Positions 17,223 to 25,981 of a stretch of 64,000 nt of DNA are shown piece after piece. How positions within the stretch are numbered: position 1 is the stretch's first letter; each line of letters begins with the position of its first letter. This DNA is from Microbacterium enclense (GTDB lineage Bacteria > Actinomycetota > Actinomycetes > Actinomycetales > Microbacteriaceae), in assembly GCF_001456955.1 (NCBI RefSeq), contig NZ_KQ758467.1, positions 418,672 to 482,671 on the forward strand, written 5' to 3'. A program made the translations under genes and the position numbers. The notes beneath the pieces were generated by a model, which saw only the letters and a list, made by a program, of their open reading frames with translations, did no database searches and was not told where the DNA came from.

Positions 17223-18130
17223 CCCTTGGTGGCTCCGCTCTCCAGGCCCGCGATCATCGCTTTGTTGAGCACGAGGAACACCAGCAGCAGCGGCGTCACC
17301 GTGACGCATACCGCGGCGAACGTCGCCGTCCAGTCGGTGTTGCCCATCGCTCCGATGTAGTTTTGCAGGCCCAGCGGGATGGTCTTGAGTCCGTCGGACA
17401 GCACGAACGTGTTCGCGAAGATGAAGTCGTTCCAGATGAAGATGCTGTTGACGAGCACGACCGTGATGATCGTGTTGACCGACAGCGGCGCGGTGATCTG
17501 CAGGAAGATGCGGTACGGACCCGCCCCGTCGAGGGACGCCGCCTCGTAGAGCTCGCGTGGGATGTACTCGTAGAACGACGAGAACAGGTACACGCCCATC
17601 GGCAGCGAGAACGCCGCCAGCGGCAGGATCATCGACAGGTGCGTGTCGAGCAGGCCCACCTGCGAGTAGTCGATGAACAGCGGCACGAGTGCGATCTGCA
17701 CCGGCACGATGATGCCGAGCAAAAACAGTGCACGCACGAACCCGCTCAGACGGAAGCCGAGCACCTGCAGCGCGTACGCCGCCATCATGCCCGCGACCAC
17801 GATCAGCAGGCTCGCGCCGAGCGTGACGATGAGGGAGTTGCCGATGTTCAGCAGCAGGTTGCCGGTGCCGAAGGCGCGGGAGTAGTTCTCCAGCGTCCAC
17901 TCTCGGGGGAGGGCGAACGGGTCGCCGCCGGCGAAGTCGCTCGCGGTGCGGAAACTCGTCAGGAACAGCCACAGCAGCGGGTAGACCTGCACCACGACGA
18001 TCAGCGCGACGGTCACCGTGAGCAGGGTGCGCTGCACGCGCAGGCGCGGCGAGCGGTGCACGCGGCGAGGTGCCGGAGCGGGCTCGGAGGGAACGGATGC
18101 CATGGGGGCGGGGGCGAGGGTCGTGCTCAT
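17219..18130 (-). CDS. CUT1 ABC transporter permease (MalG type)
   Basis: Membrane permease of 303 residues with six helices and the EAA loop 'YEAASLDGAGPYRIFLQITAPL', which docks the ATPase. MalG-like features include 'PVQIALVPLF'. The ATG overlaps the stop of the first permease (TGATG), with AGGA upstream. The importer has no ATPase gene here; CUT1 systems in actinobacteria often share one MsiK-type ATPase encoded elsewhere. Confidence 0.93.
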   Translation of the reverse strand: MSTTLAPAPMASVPSEPAPAPRRVHRSPRLRVQRTLLTVTVALIVVVQVYPLLWLFLTSFRTASDFAGGDPFALPREWTLENYSRAFGTGNLLLNIGNSLIVTLGASLLIVVAGMMAAYALQVLGFRLSGFVRALFLLGIIVPVQIALVPLFIDYSQVGLLDTHLSMILPLAAFSLPMGVYLFSSFYEYIPRELYEAASLDGAGPYRIFLQITAPLSVNTIITVVLVNSIFIWNDFIFANTFVLSDGLKTIPLGLQNYIGAMGNTDWTATFAAVCVTVTPLLLVFLVLNKAMIAGLESGATKG

Positions 18131-19092
18131 CACGCGTCCTTTCGACGCAGCAGCAGGAAGATGAGGCCCACGGCCACCAGGCACTCCACGACGATGAAGA
18201 CCGAGATCGCGCTGGCGTAGCCGTAGTCGGTGTGGACGAAGGCCGTCTTGTACATGTAGGTGGTCAGCAGCTCCGACGCCTGCCCCGGCCCGCCGTTGGT
18301 GAGCAGGTAGGGGATGTCGAAGCCGCGGAGGGCGAAGGTGGTCGCCATGACGGTCGTGGTGATCCACACCGGGCGGATGTAGGGGAAGCGGATGCGCCAG
18401 AACGTCTGCCACCACGAGGCGCCGTCGAGGCGGGCGGCCTCTTCGAGCTCCTTCGGCACGGCGATGAGGGCCGCGTAGATGATCAGCATGTAGAGGCCGG
18501 TGAAGCGCCAGCCCTCGGGGATCGACACCGCGGCCAGCACCGTCTGCACGTTCGACAGCCACGCGGTCTGCAGGCCCTCGAGACCCACCCACGCCAGCAG
18601 CTGGTTCAGCAGGCCGACCGGCTCGAGCGAGTAGACGCGCAGGAACAGGAAGGCGATCGCCACGGTGGAGATGACGGCGGGCAGCAGGTAGAGCGTCTTG
18701 ACGAGCTCGCGCGCCCGGGGGAGGGCCGTGAGCAGGCCGGCGACGGCCAGAGCGCCGCCGAGCTGAAGCACGAGGCAGATCGCGAGGTAGCCGAGGGCGT
18801 TGCCGAACGCCGTCCAGAACACGTCGTCGCGGGTGAACATCTTGACGTAGTTGTCGAGACCGACGAACCGCAGGTCGGTGATGCCGTCCCACGCGAACAG
18901 GCTGAGGATCAGCGACTGCACGATGGGCAGCAGTACGGCCGCGCCGTACAGCAGCAGCGGCGGCACGAGGAAGACGGCGACGGCCAGGCCGGAGCGTCGC
19001 GGCAGCATCGAGGTGCTGAGCGGCCGGCGGCGGGGGGTGGGCCGGCCGGCCCCGGTCGCCCGGGGCCGGCTCGGTGCGAGCGTGTCAGCCAC
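18130..19092 (-). CDS. CUT1 ABC transporter permease (MalF type)
   Basis: Membrane permease of 320 residues with six helices after a basic N-terminus and the EAA loop 'LEEAARLDGASWWQTFWRIRFPYIRP'. It starts at a GTG overlapping the end of the binding-protein gene by 8 bases. Together with the next permease it forms the channel for the sugar delivered by the lipoprotein at 19085-20422. Confidence 0.93.
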   Translation of the reverse strand: MADTLAPSRPRATGAGRPTPRRRPLSTSMLPRRSGLAVAVFLVPPLLLYGAAVLLPIVQSLILSLFAWDGITDLRFVGLDNYVKMFTRDDVFWTAFGNALGYLAICLVLQLGGALAVAGLLTALPRARELVKTLYLLPAVISTVAIAFLFLRVYSLEPVGLLNQLLAWVGLEGLQTAWLSNVQTVLAAVSIPEGWRFTGLYMLIIYAALIAVPKELEEAARLDGASWWQTFWRIRFPYIRPVWITTTVMATTFALRGFDIPYLLTNGGPGQASELLTTYMYKTAFVHTDYGYASAISVFIVVECLVAVGLIFLLLRRKDA

Positions 19093-20422
19093 CGACGTTC
19101 TCCGTCAGGGCGGCATCCATCGTGCTGACGAACTCGTCGGGCGTGATGTCACCCTGCACGAGCAGGGTGAGCTCCTGCTGCAGGCGGGTGTTCGTGGCGG
19201 GGTCGAGCTGCGTGTCCCACGGCATGGCGATCTTCTCGCCCACATCGCCCGCCTGCTCGATCGCCCGGCTGTACAACGGGGTGGCGGACGCGGGGATCTC
19301 GGTCTCGACACCGGTGGTCGGCGACAGCGCGCCGGAGGCGGCGACCTCGGCGGGGTAGCGCTCGAGGGCGAAGGCGAGGAAGTCGCGCACGAGCGGGTCG
19401 TAGGTCGCGGCGTTGACGGCCATGCCGATGCCCGAGGGCGTGACGTACTCGTTGTCGGCGGTCACGGCGCCGGGCAGCGTCGGCAGCGTGAAGTAGTCGA
19501 CGCTGTCGCGCACGCCGGCGTCGAGCTTCTCGGTCGCGAGGTTGCCGAGCTCCCAGGTGCCGATGTTGTAGACCGCGGCCTTACCCGAGGTGAACTGCGC
19601 CTGCGCGTCGGCATAGCCGGTCGACGAGAAGCCCTCCTGGAAGCAGCCCGCCTGCCCGAGGCCGTACAGCCAGTCGGCGGCTGCGCGGCCGGGGGCGTCG
19701 GAGAATCTCGTCTCGCCCGTCTTGAGCTGCTGCACGTACTCGGGGCCCGCCTGACGGAAGGGGTAGTACGCCATGTAGCGCTCGAGCGGCCAGCCGTCGG
19801 CGCCGTCGAGGGCGATCGGGGTGACGCCCTTCGCCCGCAGCGCCTCGCACATCGGGGCGAAGTCGTCGAGGGTCGCGGGCACCGAGACCCCGGCCTGCGC
19901 GAGGAGATCCTTGTTGTACCAGAAGAACTCCAGCTGGAACTCGAACGGCACCATGTAGAGCGAGCCGTCGTCGAAGCGCTGGTAGTTCAGCGCCGCTTCG
20001 CGGTACTCGTCCGACAGTCCCAAGTCGTCGAGCAGCAGGTCGACGTCGACCATGCGGCCCTGTTGCGCGAGCTTCTGGGCGAAGGGGGTGGCATCCGTGT
20101 CGAAGAGTTCGGGCAGCTTGTTCGCCGCGGCGAGGGTCTCGTACTTCTGGATGTAGCTGGGGCGGTCGGGCGTGGTGATGAGGTTGAGCGCGAAGCCGGG
20201 GTGATCGGCCGCGTACTCGTCGGCGATCTTCTGCATCGCGGTGATGACACCGCCGTCGGCGGGACGCGAGAGTAGCCACGAGATCTCGCGGGGCGTGACC
20301 TCTCCCTCGGGGTCGACGTCGGTGGGATCGCCGCCCGTGCCGCCGCCGGCGCAACCGGACAGGACGAGAGCGGTGGCGGCGGCCAGGGCGACCCAGGATG
20401 CCGTGCGGGCGTGGTGGACCAT
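19085..20422 (-). CDS. sugar-binding lipoprotein of ABC importer
   Basis: Extracellular solute-binding protein (family 1) of 445 residues. The signal peptide ends in a lipobox LSGC with lipid-anchored Cys24. The mature part shows 'KYETLAAANKLPELF', 'QLEFFWYNKDLLAQAGV' and 'GKAAVYNIGTWEL', typical of CUT1 oligosaccharide binders. The ATG has GGAG 7-8 bases upstream. The flanking GH32 genes suggest a fructo-oligosaccharide, levanbiose or difructose-anhydride ligand. Confidence 0.93.
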   Translation of the reverse strand: MVHHARTASWVALAAATALVLSGCAGGGTGGDPTDVDPEGEVTPREISWLLSRPADGGVITAMQKIADEYAADHPGFALNLITTPDRPSYIQKYETLAAANKLPELFDTDATPFAQKLAQQGRMVDVDLLLDDLGLSDEYREAALNYQRFDDGSLYMVPFEFQLEFFWYNKDLLAQAGVSVPATLDDFAPMCEALRAKGVTPIALDGADGWPLERYMAYYPFRQAGPEYVQQLKTGETRFSDAPGRAAADWLYGLGQAGCFQEGFSSTGYADAQAQFTSGKAAVYNIGTWELGNLATEKLDAGVRDSVDYFTLPTLPGAVTADNEYVTPSGIGMAVNAATYDPLVRDFLAFALERYPAEVAASGALSPTTGVETEIPASATPLYSRAIEQAGDVGEKIAMPWDTQLDPATNTRLQQELTLLVQGDITPDEFVSTMDAALTENVGG

Positions 20423-20458
20423 GTGAATCTCCGTTGATGTGTGTGGTGCGGGTGAGGG

Positions 20459-21925
20459 TCAGGAGGAGGCGACGAGGAGGTCGTCGAGCTCGGACGAGGG
20501 GGATCCGGCCCCGGGAGTGGACACCTCGAGGCCGAGGACGGTGGCGCTGCCCTCGCCCACGAACGCTCCGACGCCGCCGGTGGTGCGGTCGTAGAGGCGC
20601 GTGCTGAGGGTGACGGCGCCGTCGACCGTGGCGACGCACAGGTCGCCGTCGACGATCACTTCGAGCCGGTGCGGGCCGGGTTCGAGCGTGACGGGACGCT
20701 CCAGCTCGATCGCGAAGGGCACGTCGCCCGAGATCTGCCACTGCTCGCCCCCGGTGCGCCGCCGCGGCCAGCGGTCGAACACCAGGCGGTTGCGGCGCGG
20801 CTCGAGGCGGAGCAAGTAGCCCTCGTCGCCGTCGCCGCTCGCACGTAGCAGCAGGCCGCATTCGGTCGTGCCCGCGGCGATGTCGAACACCGCGTCGACG
20901 CGGAAGGCCGAGGGGACGGCCTCGGGCAGCACGAGGTCGGCGTAGCCGTCGGGCGCGGTGAGGACGGTTCCGGATGCCACCGCGGCGACGCGGCGGTCGA
21001 AGCTCTCGGCCAGCTCGACCGGGGGGTGGAAGCGGAGCGTGCCGTCGGGGTTCTGCTCGGCCTCGAGCACCGAGAGGGTGCCCGCCCACTGCCAGGCGCC
21101 GTCGTCGACGCCGCCTTCGCGGGAGGCGATCCAGCCGAAGAAGAAGCGGCGGCCGTCACGGGCGGCGGACTTGGCCGCGTAGTACGCGCGACCGTCGAGG
21201 GCGTCGTCGGCGGGGACGGTCCACGGGCCGTGGAGGCTGCGCGAGACGCGGTAGCGAGTGGTGAACGATTCGCTGAACTCGGAGTACACGAGGTACCACC
21301 AGCCGTTCCACTCGAAGACCTCGGGGCACTCGTGCGCGATGTAGCGCCGCGGGTCCCAGAACGGCTCGGCCGGCTCCCACGTCGCGAGGTCATGCGACAC
21401 GCACTGCGCGATGACGCCGCGCCGGCGCTCCGGGCCGTCGGCGTGACGGGCGGTGATCAGCATGCGCCAGAGGCCGGCTGCCTCGTCGCGGAAGACGAAC
21501 GGATCCCGCCAGTCGGCCGTCTCGTAGCCGGCGGTGGCGCCGAAGGTGTGCGCGGGGTGGCGCTGCCAGGAGCGCATGCCGTCGGTGCTGGTGGCGTGCA
21601 GCACGAGCTGGAGGGGGAGTCCGTCGGCGCCGCGGCGCTCCGGGTTCTGTCCCGTGTAGAAGAGGTGGTGGATGCCGTCGGCCACGACGACGCTGCCGGT
21701 GTAGACGTTGAAATCGTCGGCGTCCGGGCCGCCCGATGCGAGAGCCGGGCCGGTCTCGGTGAAGGCGACGAGGTCGTCGGTGACGACGCGGTGCCAGGGC
21801 ATACCGACCTTGGGCGTCTGCCGCGACTCGTGCAGGTAGAAGAGGTGGAAGCGGCCGTCCTCCTCCCACGGGATGACGTCGCCGACCCAGGCGTGGGGCG
21901 GGCGGAAGAACCCTCGTTCGTGCAT
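20459..21925 (-). CDS. atypical cytoplasmic GH32-like enzyme
   Basis: Protein of 488 residues without signal peptide, first gene of the operon. The propeller keeps the three catalytic acids but with changed surroundings: WVGDVIP with Asp16 instead of WMNDPNG, WRDP with Asp141, and HECPE with Glu199. A separate C-terminal sandwich domain follows (about residues 300-488). The changed subsite near the nucleophile suggests a substrate other than sucrose, perhaps a cyclic dianhydride or another fructoside. Activity is not settled by sequence. Confidence 0.85.
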   Translation of the reverse strand: MHERGFFRPPHAWVGDVIPWEEDGRFHLFYLHESRQTPKVGMPWHRVVTDDLVAFTETGPALASGGPDADDFNVYTGSVVVADGIHHLFYTGQNPERRGADGLPLQLVLHATSTDGMRSWQRHPAHTFGATAGYETADWRDPFVFRDEAAGLWRMLITARHADGPERRRGVIAQCVSHDLATWEPAEPFWDPRRYIAHECPEVFEWNGWWYLVYSEFSESFTTRYRVSRSLHGPWTVPADDALDGRAYYAAKSAARDGRRFFFGWIASREGGVDDGAWQWAGTLSVLEAEQNPDGTLRFHPPVELAESFDRRVAAVASGTVLTAPDGYADLVLPEAVPSAFRVDAVFDIAAGTTECGLLLRASGDGDEGYLLRLEPRRNRLVFDRWPRRRTGGEQWQISGDVPFAIELERPVTLEPGPHRLEVIVDGDLCVATVDGAVTLSTRLYDRTTGGVGAFVGEGSATVLGLEVSTPGAGSPSSELDDLLVASS

Positions 21926-21971
21926 ACGGATGACTCCTCGTCGAGACTCGCGGCGCCGATCAAACCGGGAT

Positions 21972-22028
21972 GGTTAATCGGTTACGCAGAAGCTAGCAAG
22001 CTTCCCGACAGGTGGTCAAGCGGTTAAT
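21972..22028 (-). promoter_or_regulatory. promoter with two LacI-type operators
   Basis: On the minus strand TTGACC (22014-22019) and TAGCTT (21990-21995), 18 bp apart, form a promoter for the operon that begins at 21925. Operator 1, around 21972-21986, contains the palindrome TAACCGATTA; operator 2, around 22016-22028, contains TTAACCGCTTGA and covers the -35. Both have the central CG of LacI sites, and their centres are 42 bp apart, four helical turns. That suits cooperative or looped repression. Confidence 0.65.
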
Positions 22029-23914
22029 CAGATTTCGTCGCCGAAACGGGTACGCCGCATCACGGGCGTGCCCACCGACACCTCGCCGGCCCCGTCGACG
22101 GCGACGAACGCCCGCTCGTCGGCGTTGGTGACGATCGTGAGCACCACCGGATCGAGGCCCGCCGCCGCCACGGCGGCGAGGTCGACGTGCACGAGCGCGT
22201 CGCCGGCGGCGACCCGGTCGCCCACGCGCACCAGCCGGCGGAACCCTCGGCCGTCCAGCCGCACCGTGTCGATCCCGACGTGCACCAGCAGCTCCGTGCC
22301 GTCGTCGGTGGTCACCCCGTACGCGTGCGAGGCCGCGGCGATCGCGCTGACCGTGCCGTCGGCGGGGGCGGCGACGAGTCCGGATGCCGGGGCGACGGCC
22401 GAGGTCGGTCCCAGGGCGCTCGCGGCGAACGTCGGATCGGCGAGGGACGCGACCTCGACGCGGGAGCCGCTCACGGGGGAGTGCACGACGGAGTCGTCGC
22501 GCGACGTGGTCGCGGTGTCTCCCTCGAGGGGCCTGCCGCGGCGTCGACGCCAGCGCGCCCACAGCAGCGTGCCCGTGAATGACAGCACGACGGCGACCCC
22601 GAGGCACGTGAGGAAGGGCAGCACGCGGCCCGGCGCGATCGACGCGAAGCCGAACACGCCCGCCGCCCCGAGGGTCACGGCCTGCACGCGGAAGGCCGCC
22701 AGCAGGGTCGCGGCGACAGCCGTCGACCCCACCGCGATCACGAAGGGAACCCGCAGACGCAGGGTCACGCCGAACATCGCCGGCTCGGCGATGCCGAGGG
22801 CGGCGGGCGCGGTCGCGGTGGCCGCGAGCGCCCGAAGGCGCGACCCGCGACGCGTCGACACCCACACGGCCAGCGTGGCGGCCGCCTGGGCGACGTTCGC
22901 GGCCGCCGCGATCGGGAAGATGAACGAGCCGCCGGTGGAGAGCAGGCCCAGCTCGATCGCGATGAGCCCCTGATGGAGGCCCGTGACTACCAGCGGCGAG
23001 TACACCGCCCCCACGACGGTGCCCCCGAGTACGCCCGCGCTGGTGTACAGCCATTCCATGGCGGCGGCCGCGGCGTCTCCGGCGAAACGCAGGGCGGGGC
23101 CCAGCACGAGGAAGGCCAGGAGCCCGGTGGTCAGCAACGTCAGCAGGGGGACCAGCAGCAGGCGCGCGGAGCCGCGCAGCCGCCGGCCGAAGAAGCGCTC
23201 CAGGCGCGCGAGCACGACGCAGATCGCGATGATCGGCACGACCGTGCCCTGGTAGTCGATGCTGAGCACGTCGATCCCGCCGATCACCCACCCCGTCTCG
23301 GGCGTGAGGTGGATGGCGGGCAGTGCCGAGTCGGCCGTCAGGCCCGGGGCGGCCACGAGCGCGGCGCCCATCGCCGCGCCGAGGTAGGGGCTGCCGCCGA
23401 AGCGGCCCGCGGCGGAGAAGCCCAGCAGCACGGGAAGCAGTGCGAAGACGGCCGCACCCAGCAGGCCGACCAGCGCGACCGGTCCGCGCAGCCACGGCAC
23501 GGCATCCACCACCGCGAGGTCGCCGAAGGCGCCGGGGCCGGCGAGCACGTTGTGCAGCGCCGTGAGCAGACCACCGGCGACGAACGCCGGCAGCAGGGGG
23601 GTGAAGACGTCGACCAGCACGCCGATCACGCGGGTCGGGAGCGGACGGGGGGATGCCGCGGGCGGCGGCGCGAGCACGCGGTCCAGGGCCGCCGCGACGT
23701 CGTCGACGTGTCCGGGGCCGACCACGATCTGCACCTGCGCGCCGACGATCTGTGTCGCGAGCACGCCCGGTACCGCGGCGAGAGCTGTGGCATCCACCCG
23801 TTCGAGCTCGCGCGGTGTCACCCGAAGGCGGGTGGCGCAGTGCGTGGCGGCGGCGATGTTCTCCGTGCCGCCGAGGGCGCGCCGGATCGCGTCGGCCATC
23901 GACACGGCATCCAT
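22028..23914 (-). CDS. PTS EIIBCA sugar permease (Glc/Suc family)
   Basis: Fusion protein of 628 residues from the ATG at 23914. The EIIB domain (about 5-85) has phospho-Cys26 in THCATRLR. The EIIC channel (about 105-460) has about ten helices and 'GLHQGLIAIELGL' and 'GIAEPAMFGVTLR'. The Crr-like EIIA (about 480-628) has His530 and phospho-His545 in LVHVGIDTV, 15 residues apart as in E. coli Crr. It imports and phosphorylates a sugar, likely sucrose or fructose given the neighbours. Other start codons upstream lack a good box. Confidence 0.92.
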   Translation of the reverse strand: MDAVSMADAIRRALGGTENIAAATHCATRLRVTPRELERVDATALAAVPGVLATQIVGAQVQIVVGPGHVDDVAAALDRVLAPPPAASPRPLPTRVIGVLVDVFTPLLPAFVAGGLLTALHNVLAGPGAFGDLAVVDAVPWLRGPVALVGLLGAAVFALLPVLLGFSAAGRFGGSPYLGAAMGAALVAAPGLTADSALPAIHLTPETGWVIGGIDVLSIDYQGTVVPIIAICVVLARLERFFGRRLRGSARLLLVPLLTLLTTGLLAFLVLGPALRFAGDAAAAAMEWLYTSAGVLGGTVVGAVYSPLVVTGLHQGLIAIELGLLSTGGSFIFPIAAAANVAQAAATLAVWVSTRRGSRLRALAATATAPAALGIAEPAMFGVTLRLRVPFVIAVGSTAVAATLLAAFRVQAVTLGAAGVFGFASIAPGRVLPFLTCLGVAVVLSFTGTLLWARWRRRRGRPLEGDTATTSRDDSVVHSPVSGSRVEVASLADPTFAASALGPTSAVAPASGLVAAPADGTVSAIAAASHAYGVTTDDGTELLVHVGIDTVRLDGRGFRRLVRVGDRVAAGDALVHVDLAAVAAAGLDPVVLTIVTNADERAFVAVDGAGEVSVGTPVMRRTRFGDEI

Positions 23915-24011
23915 CGGTACCCCACCCCTCGCCACCCCTCCCCAGGGGGTGGTGAGGTCCAGGGTACGCGTCGGCATCGAGGCGGGTGACCTCGCGGGTG
24001 ATGCGATGCGA

Positions 24012-24093
24012 CGGCGGGCTGGGCGCCCGCCGCGTGGCATCCGACGACCTCGTCAGACGAGGAACGGGGCCCCGCCGCAGCGGAGCCCCGTTC
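24012..24093 (-). terminator. hairpin cluster after levansucrase gene
   Basis: Read on the minus strand, the first hairpin (24062-24093) pairs GAACGGGGC with GCCCCGTTC and contains a nested GCGG stem. Then come CCTCGT/ACGAGG (24048-24062) and CGGCGGGC/GCCCGCCG (24012-24032). The first lies 13 bases past the levansucrase stop codon and should end that transcript before the PTS gene. Confidence 0.7.
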
Positions 24094-24106
24094 GAGGGAG
24101 CGGTCG

Positions 24107-25738
24107 TCAGCCGATCGGCCGCGGGTCCGGCGTGCCACCGATCTCGTGCGCGTAGCCCGAGGGGATGTCGGCCCATTGTCCGAGCCCGTTCGTGCCGTAC
24201 GAGCGGTCGACCGTGACGTCGTCGCCCTCGATGTCGAGGCGCACCGTGGGGGCCAGGGTGCCGCCGCGCACGAAGTCGTCGCTCGTGCCGATCGTGTCGA
24301 TGAACGACTGCACGAGGCCGTCGGGCATGACGTAGTGCGAGTACGCCTGGAACTGACCCGGGTGCTGGTCGGGGTTCGGGGCGAACGGCGTGCCCGCGGG
24401 GAAGTTCAGGTTCGCGGGGCTGCCCAGGGCGAGTCCCGAGCCGCGGTTGACGGGCTGGAAGTCGCTGCGGATGCCGTTGCCGACGAAGCCGTAGACGCCC
24501 TCGGGGCCATCGATGCCGGCGGCGTAGGTGCCGCGGTGGGTGATGGTGAAGAGGTAGTACTTGCCGTCCTTGATGTAGATCTGCGGACGCTCGGTCTGAT
24601 CGTTCACGCAGTTCGCCGAGAGGATGGGCGGCAGGAAGGTCCACTCCGTCAGCGCGGCGTTGTCGGCCACGGCGAGACCGACGTTCGCCATCTGGAAGTG
24701 CGCGCCCATGTCCATGGCCTCGTCGGCCGTCTCGGCGTGCGGGTCGCCGGGTGCGTAGCCCATGTCCTCCTCGGTGCAGGCGCGCTCGCCGCGGGCGAAG
24801 GCCGAGTTGCCCTCGAAGACCATGAAGGTCTTGCCGGGGTGGGTGGGGTCTTCGAACGTGAACGGGTCGCGGAAGTTGAAGAACTCGTTCTGCTCACCGG
24901 TCTGGTAGTACTCGCCGTCGGCCTGCAGCATGTCGTGCTGGTCGCGGAATCCGGTCATCCACACGCCGTTGTCGTCGGCGAAGAGGCGTCCCTCGCTCTG
25001 GACGAGGCGCGGGTCGTACGGCTTGCGGTTGCTGCCGTCTTCGTTGCGGTAGAACGCCACCGCGGTGTAGAAGATGCGCAGCTTGTTGCCGTCGAAGATG
25101 CGGGTCGATCCCGACCACTCGGTCTGGTGGCTGAAGGACTGGTCCTCGAAGATCGCGCCCGACGCGCCCTCGGGGAACACCAGGCCGCCGTAGGTCCAGC
25201 CGCCGTTCTCAGGACGCTCGGCGACATCGGCCTTGCGGAAGAAGTAGCCGAGCTTGGCGTAGGTGTGCCGGTCGTCGAAGCCGAGCTTGCGGTCGGCGAC
25301 GAGCGAGAACACGACCTCCCAGCCCTTGAAGCTGGGCTGCGCCGAGCTGCCGTCGGTCAGGGTCCAGCTGTCCCACACCCACACCTGCTCGTTGCTCATG
25401 TCGGGGAAGTCCTGCGGAACCGTCGGCATCGTGTACTCGTCGGGCATGGAGTTCTCGCGCGAGGCGGCCGCGGGGTCGCTCATCGCCTTGATCTGCCGTG
25501 CGTCGGCACGGGTCCACTTGGCGGTGAAGTCGTCTTCGGGGGCGTAGGCCTCCTGCGTGTGCACGGTCGGCGCCGGGAAGCCGGGGATGGCTTCCGGGGC
25601 CGGTTGAGCCTGGGCGGGGGCGCCCGCCGCGAGGGCGGCGGTGGTGGCGATCACGGCGGCGATCGCCGCGAGTCGCAGGCGTGTACGCCCGGCTCGGTTC
25701 TGCGTGGTGGTCACGTCGGTCTGCTTTCTCGTTCGCAA
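24107..25738 (-). CDS. secreted GH68 levansucrase
   Basis: Protein of 543 residues with an N-terminal signal peptide (about 1-45, APAQAQ). GH68 motifs are clear: nucleophile Asp123 in VWVWDSW, transition-state Asp291 in FRDPF and acid/base Glu383 in DQTERPQ. Their spacing (168 and 92 residues) is close to that in Bacillus SacB (161 and 95). It splits sucrose outside the cell and polymerises fructose to levan, or releases it to water. TTG at 25738 with GAAGGAT upstream, or GTG at 25714, is the start. The promoter -35 lies inside a LacI-type palindrome. Confidence 0.92.
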   Translation of the reverse strand: MRTRKQTDVTTTQNRAGRTRLRLAAIAAVIATTAALAAGAPAQAQPAPEAIPGFPAPTVHTQEAYAPEDDFTAKWTRADARQIKAMSDPAAASRENSMPDEYTMPTVPQDFPDMSNEQVWVWDSWTLTDGSSAQPSFKGWEVVFSLVADRKLGFDDRHTYAKLGYFFRKADVAERPENGGWTYGGLVFPEGASGAIFEDQSFSHQTEWSGSTRIFDGNKLRIFYTAVAFYRNEDGSNRKPYDPRLVQSEGRLFADDNGVWMTGFRDQHDMLQADGEYYQTGEQNEFFNFRDPFTFEDPTHPGKTFMVFEGNSAFARGERACTEEDMGYAPGDPHAETADEAMDMGAHFQMANVGLAVADNAALTEWTFLPPILSANCVNDQTERPQIYIKDGKYYLFTITHRGTYAAGIDGPEGVYGFVGNGIRSDFQPVNRGSGLALGSPANLNFPAGTPFAPNPDQHPGQFQAYSHYVMPDGLVQSFIDTIGTSDDFVRGGTLAPTVRLDIEGDDVTVDRSYGTNGLGQWADIPSGYAHEIGGTPDPRPIG

Positions 25739-25763
25739 GACGTGGATCCTTCTCCTCGCCGCC

Positions 25764-25804
25764 AGCGTAGGAAGTCGGGCGCACTATGTCAAACGATTGA
25801 CATA
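25764..25804 (-). promoter_or_regulatory. levansucrase promoter overlapped by LacI-type operator
   Basis: On the minus strand TTGACA (25787-25792), a 17-bp spacer and TACGCT (25764-25769) make a near-consensus promoter. The -35 lies inside a palindrome with arms TATGTCAA and TTGACATA around ACGA (25785-25804), typical of LacI-family operators. The other arm supplies a TTGACA on the plus strand, 17 bp before GAATGT (25820-25825), a possible divergent promoter for the operon starting at 25982. Confidence 0.72.
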
Positions 25805-25981
25805 ATTTGCATCCGCTGAGAATGTCTGGCACTCTCGACCCCGAGCGGCCCCCATGGCCTGCTCCGTGGCATCCCTCCTCTCGCGGGCTTCTCTTCCGCA
25901 CCAGCCACCCTCTTCGCGACGACGTGAACCCGGTCGGAACGACCCGCATCCGTCGCGCCCATCGCCACCAACAGGAGTGTC

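Noticed and set aside
16041..18220. Plus-strand open frames opposite LacI and permease genes
   Set aside because: They have no ribosome boxes or recognisable domains, and the minus-strand genes fit known families fully.
17219..20422. Missing ABC ATPase as a sign of a broken importer
   Set aside because: CUT1 importers of actinobacteria commonly use a shared ATPase encoded elsewhere, and both permeases and the binding protein are intact.
22973..25819. Long plus-strand open frames opposite the PTS and levansucrase genes
   Set aside because: They are rich in Arg, Gly and His, have no domains, and lie exactly opposite well-supported genes; this is typical high-GC antisense openness.
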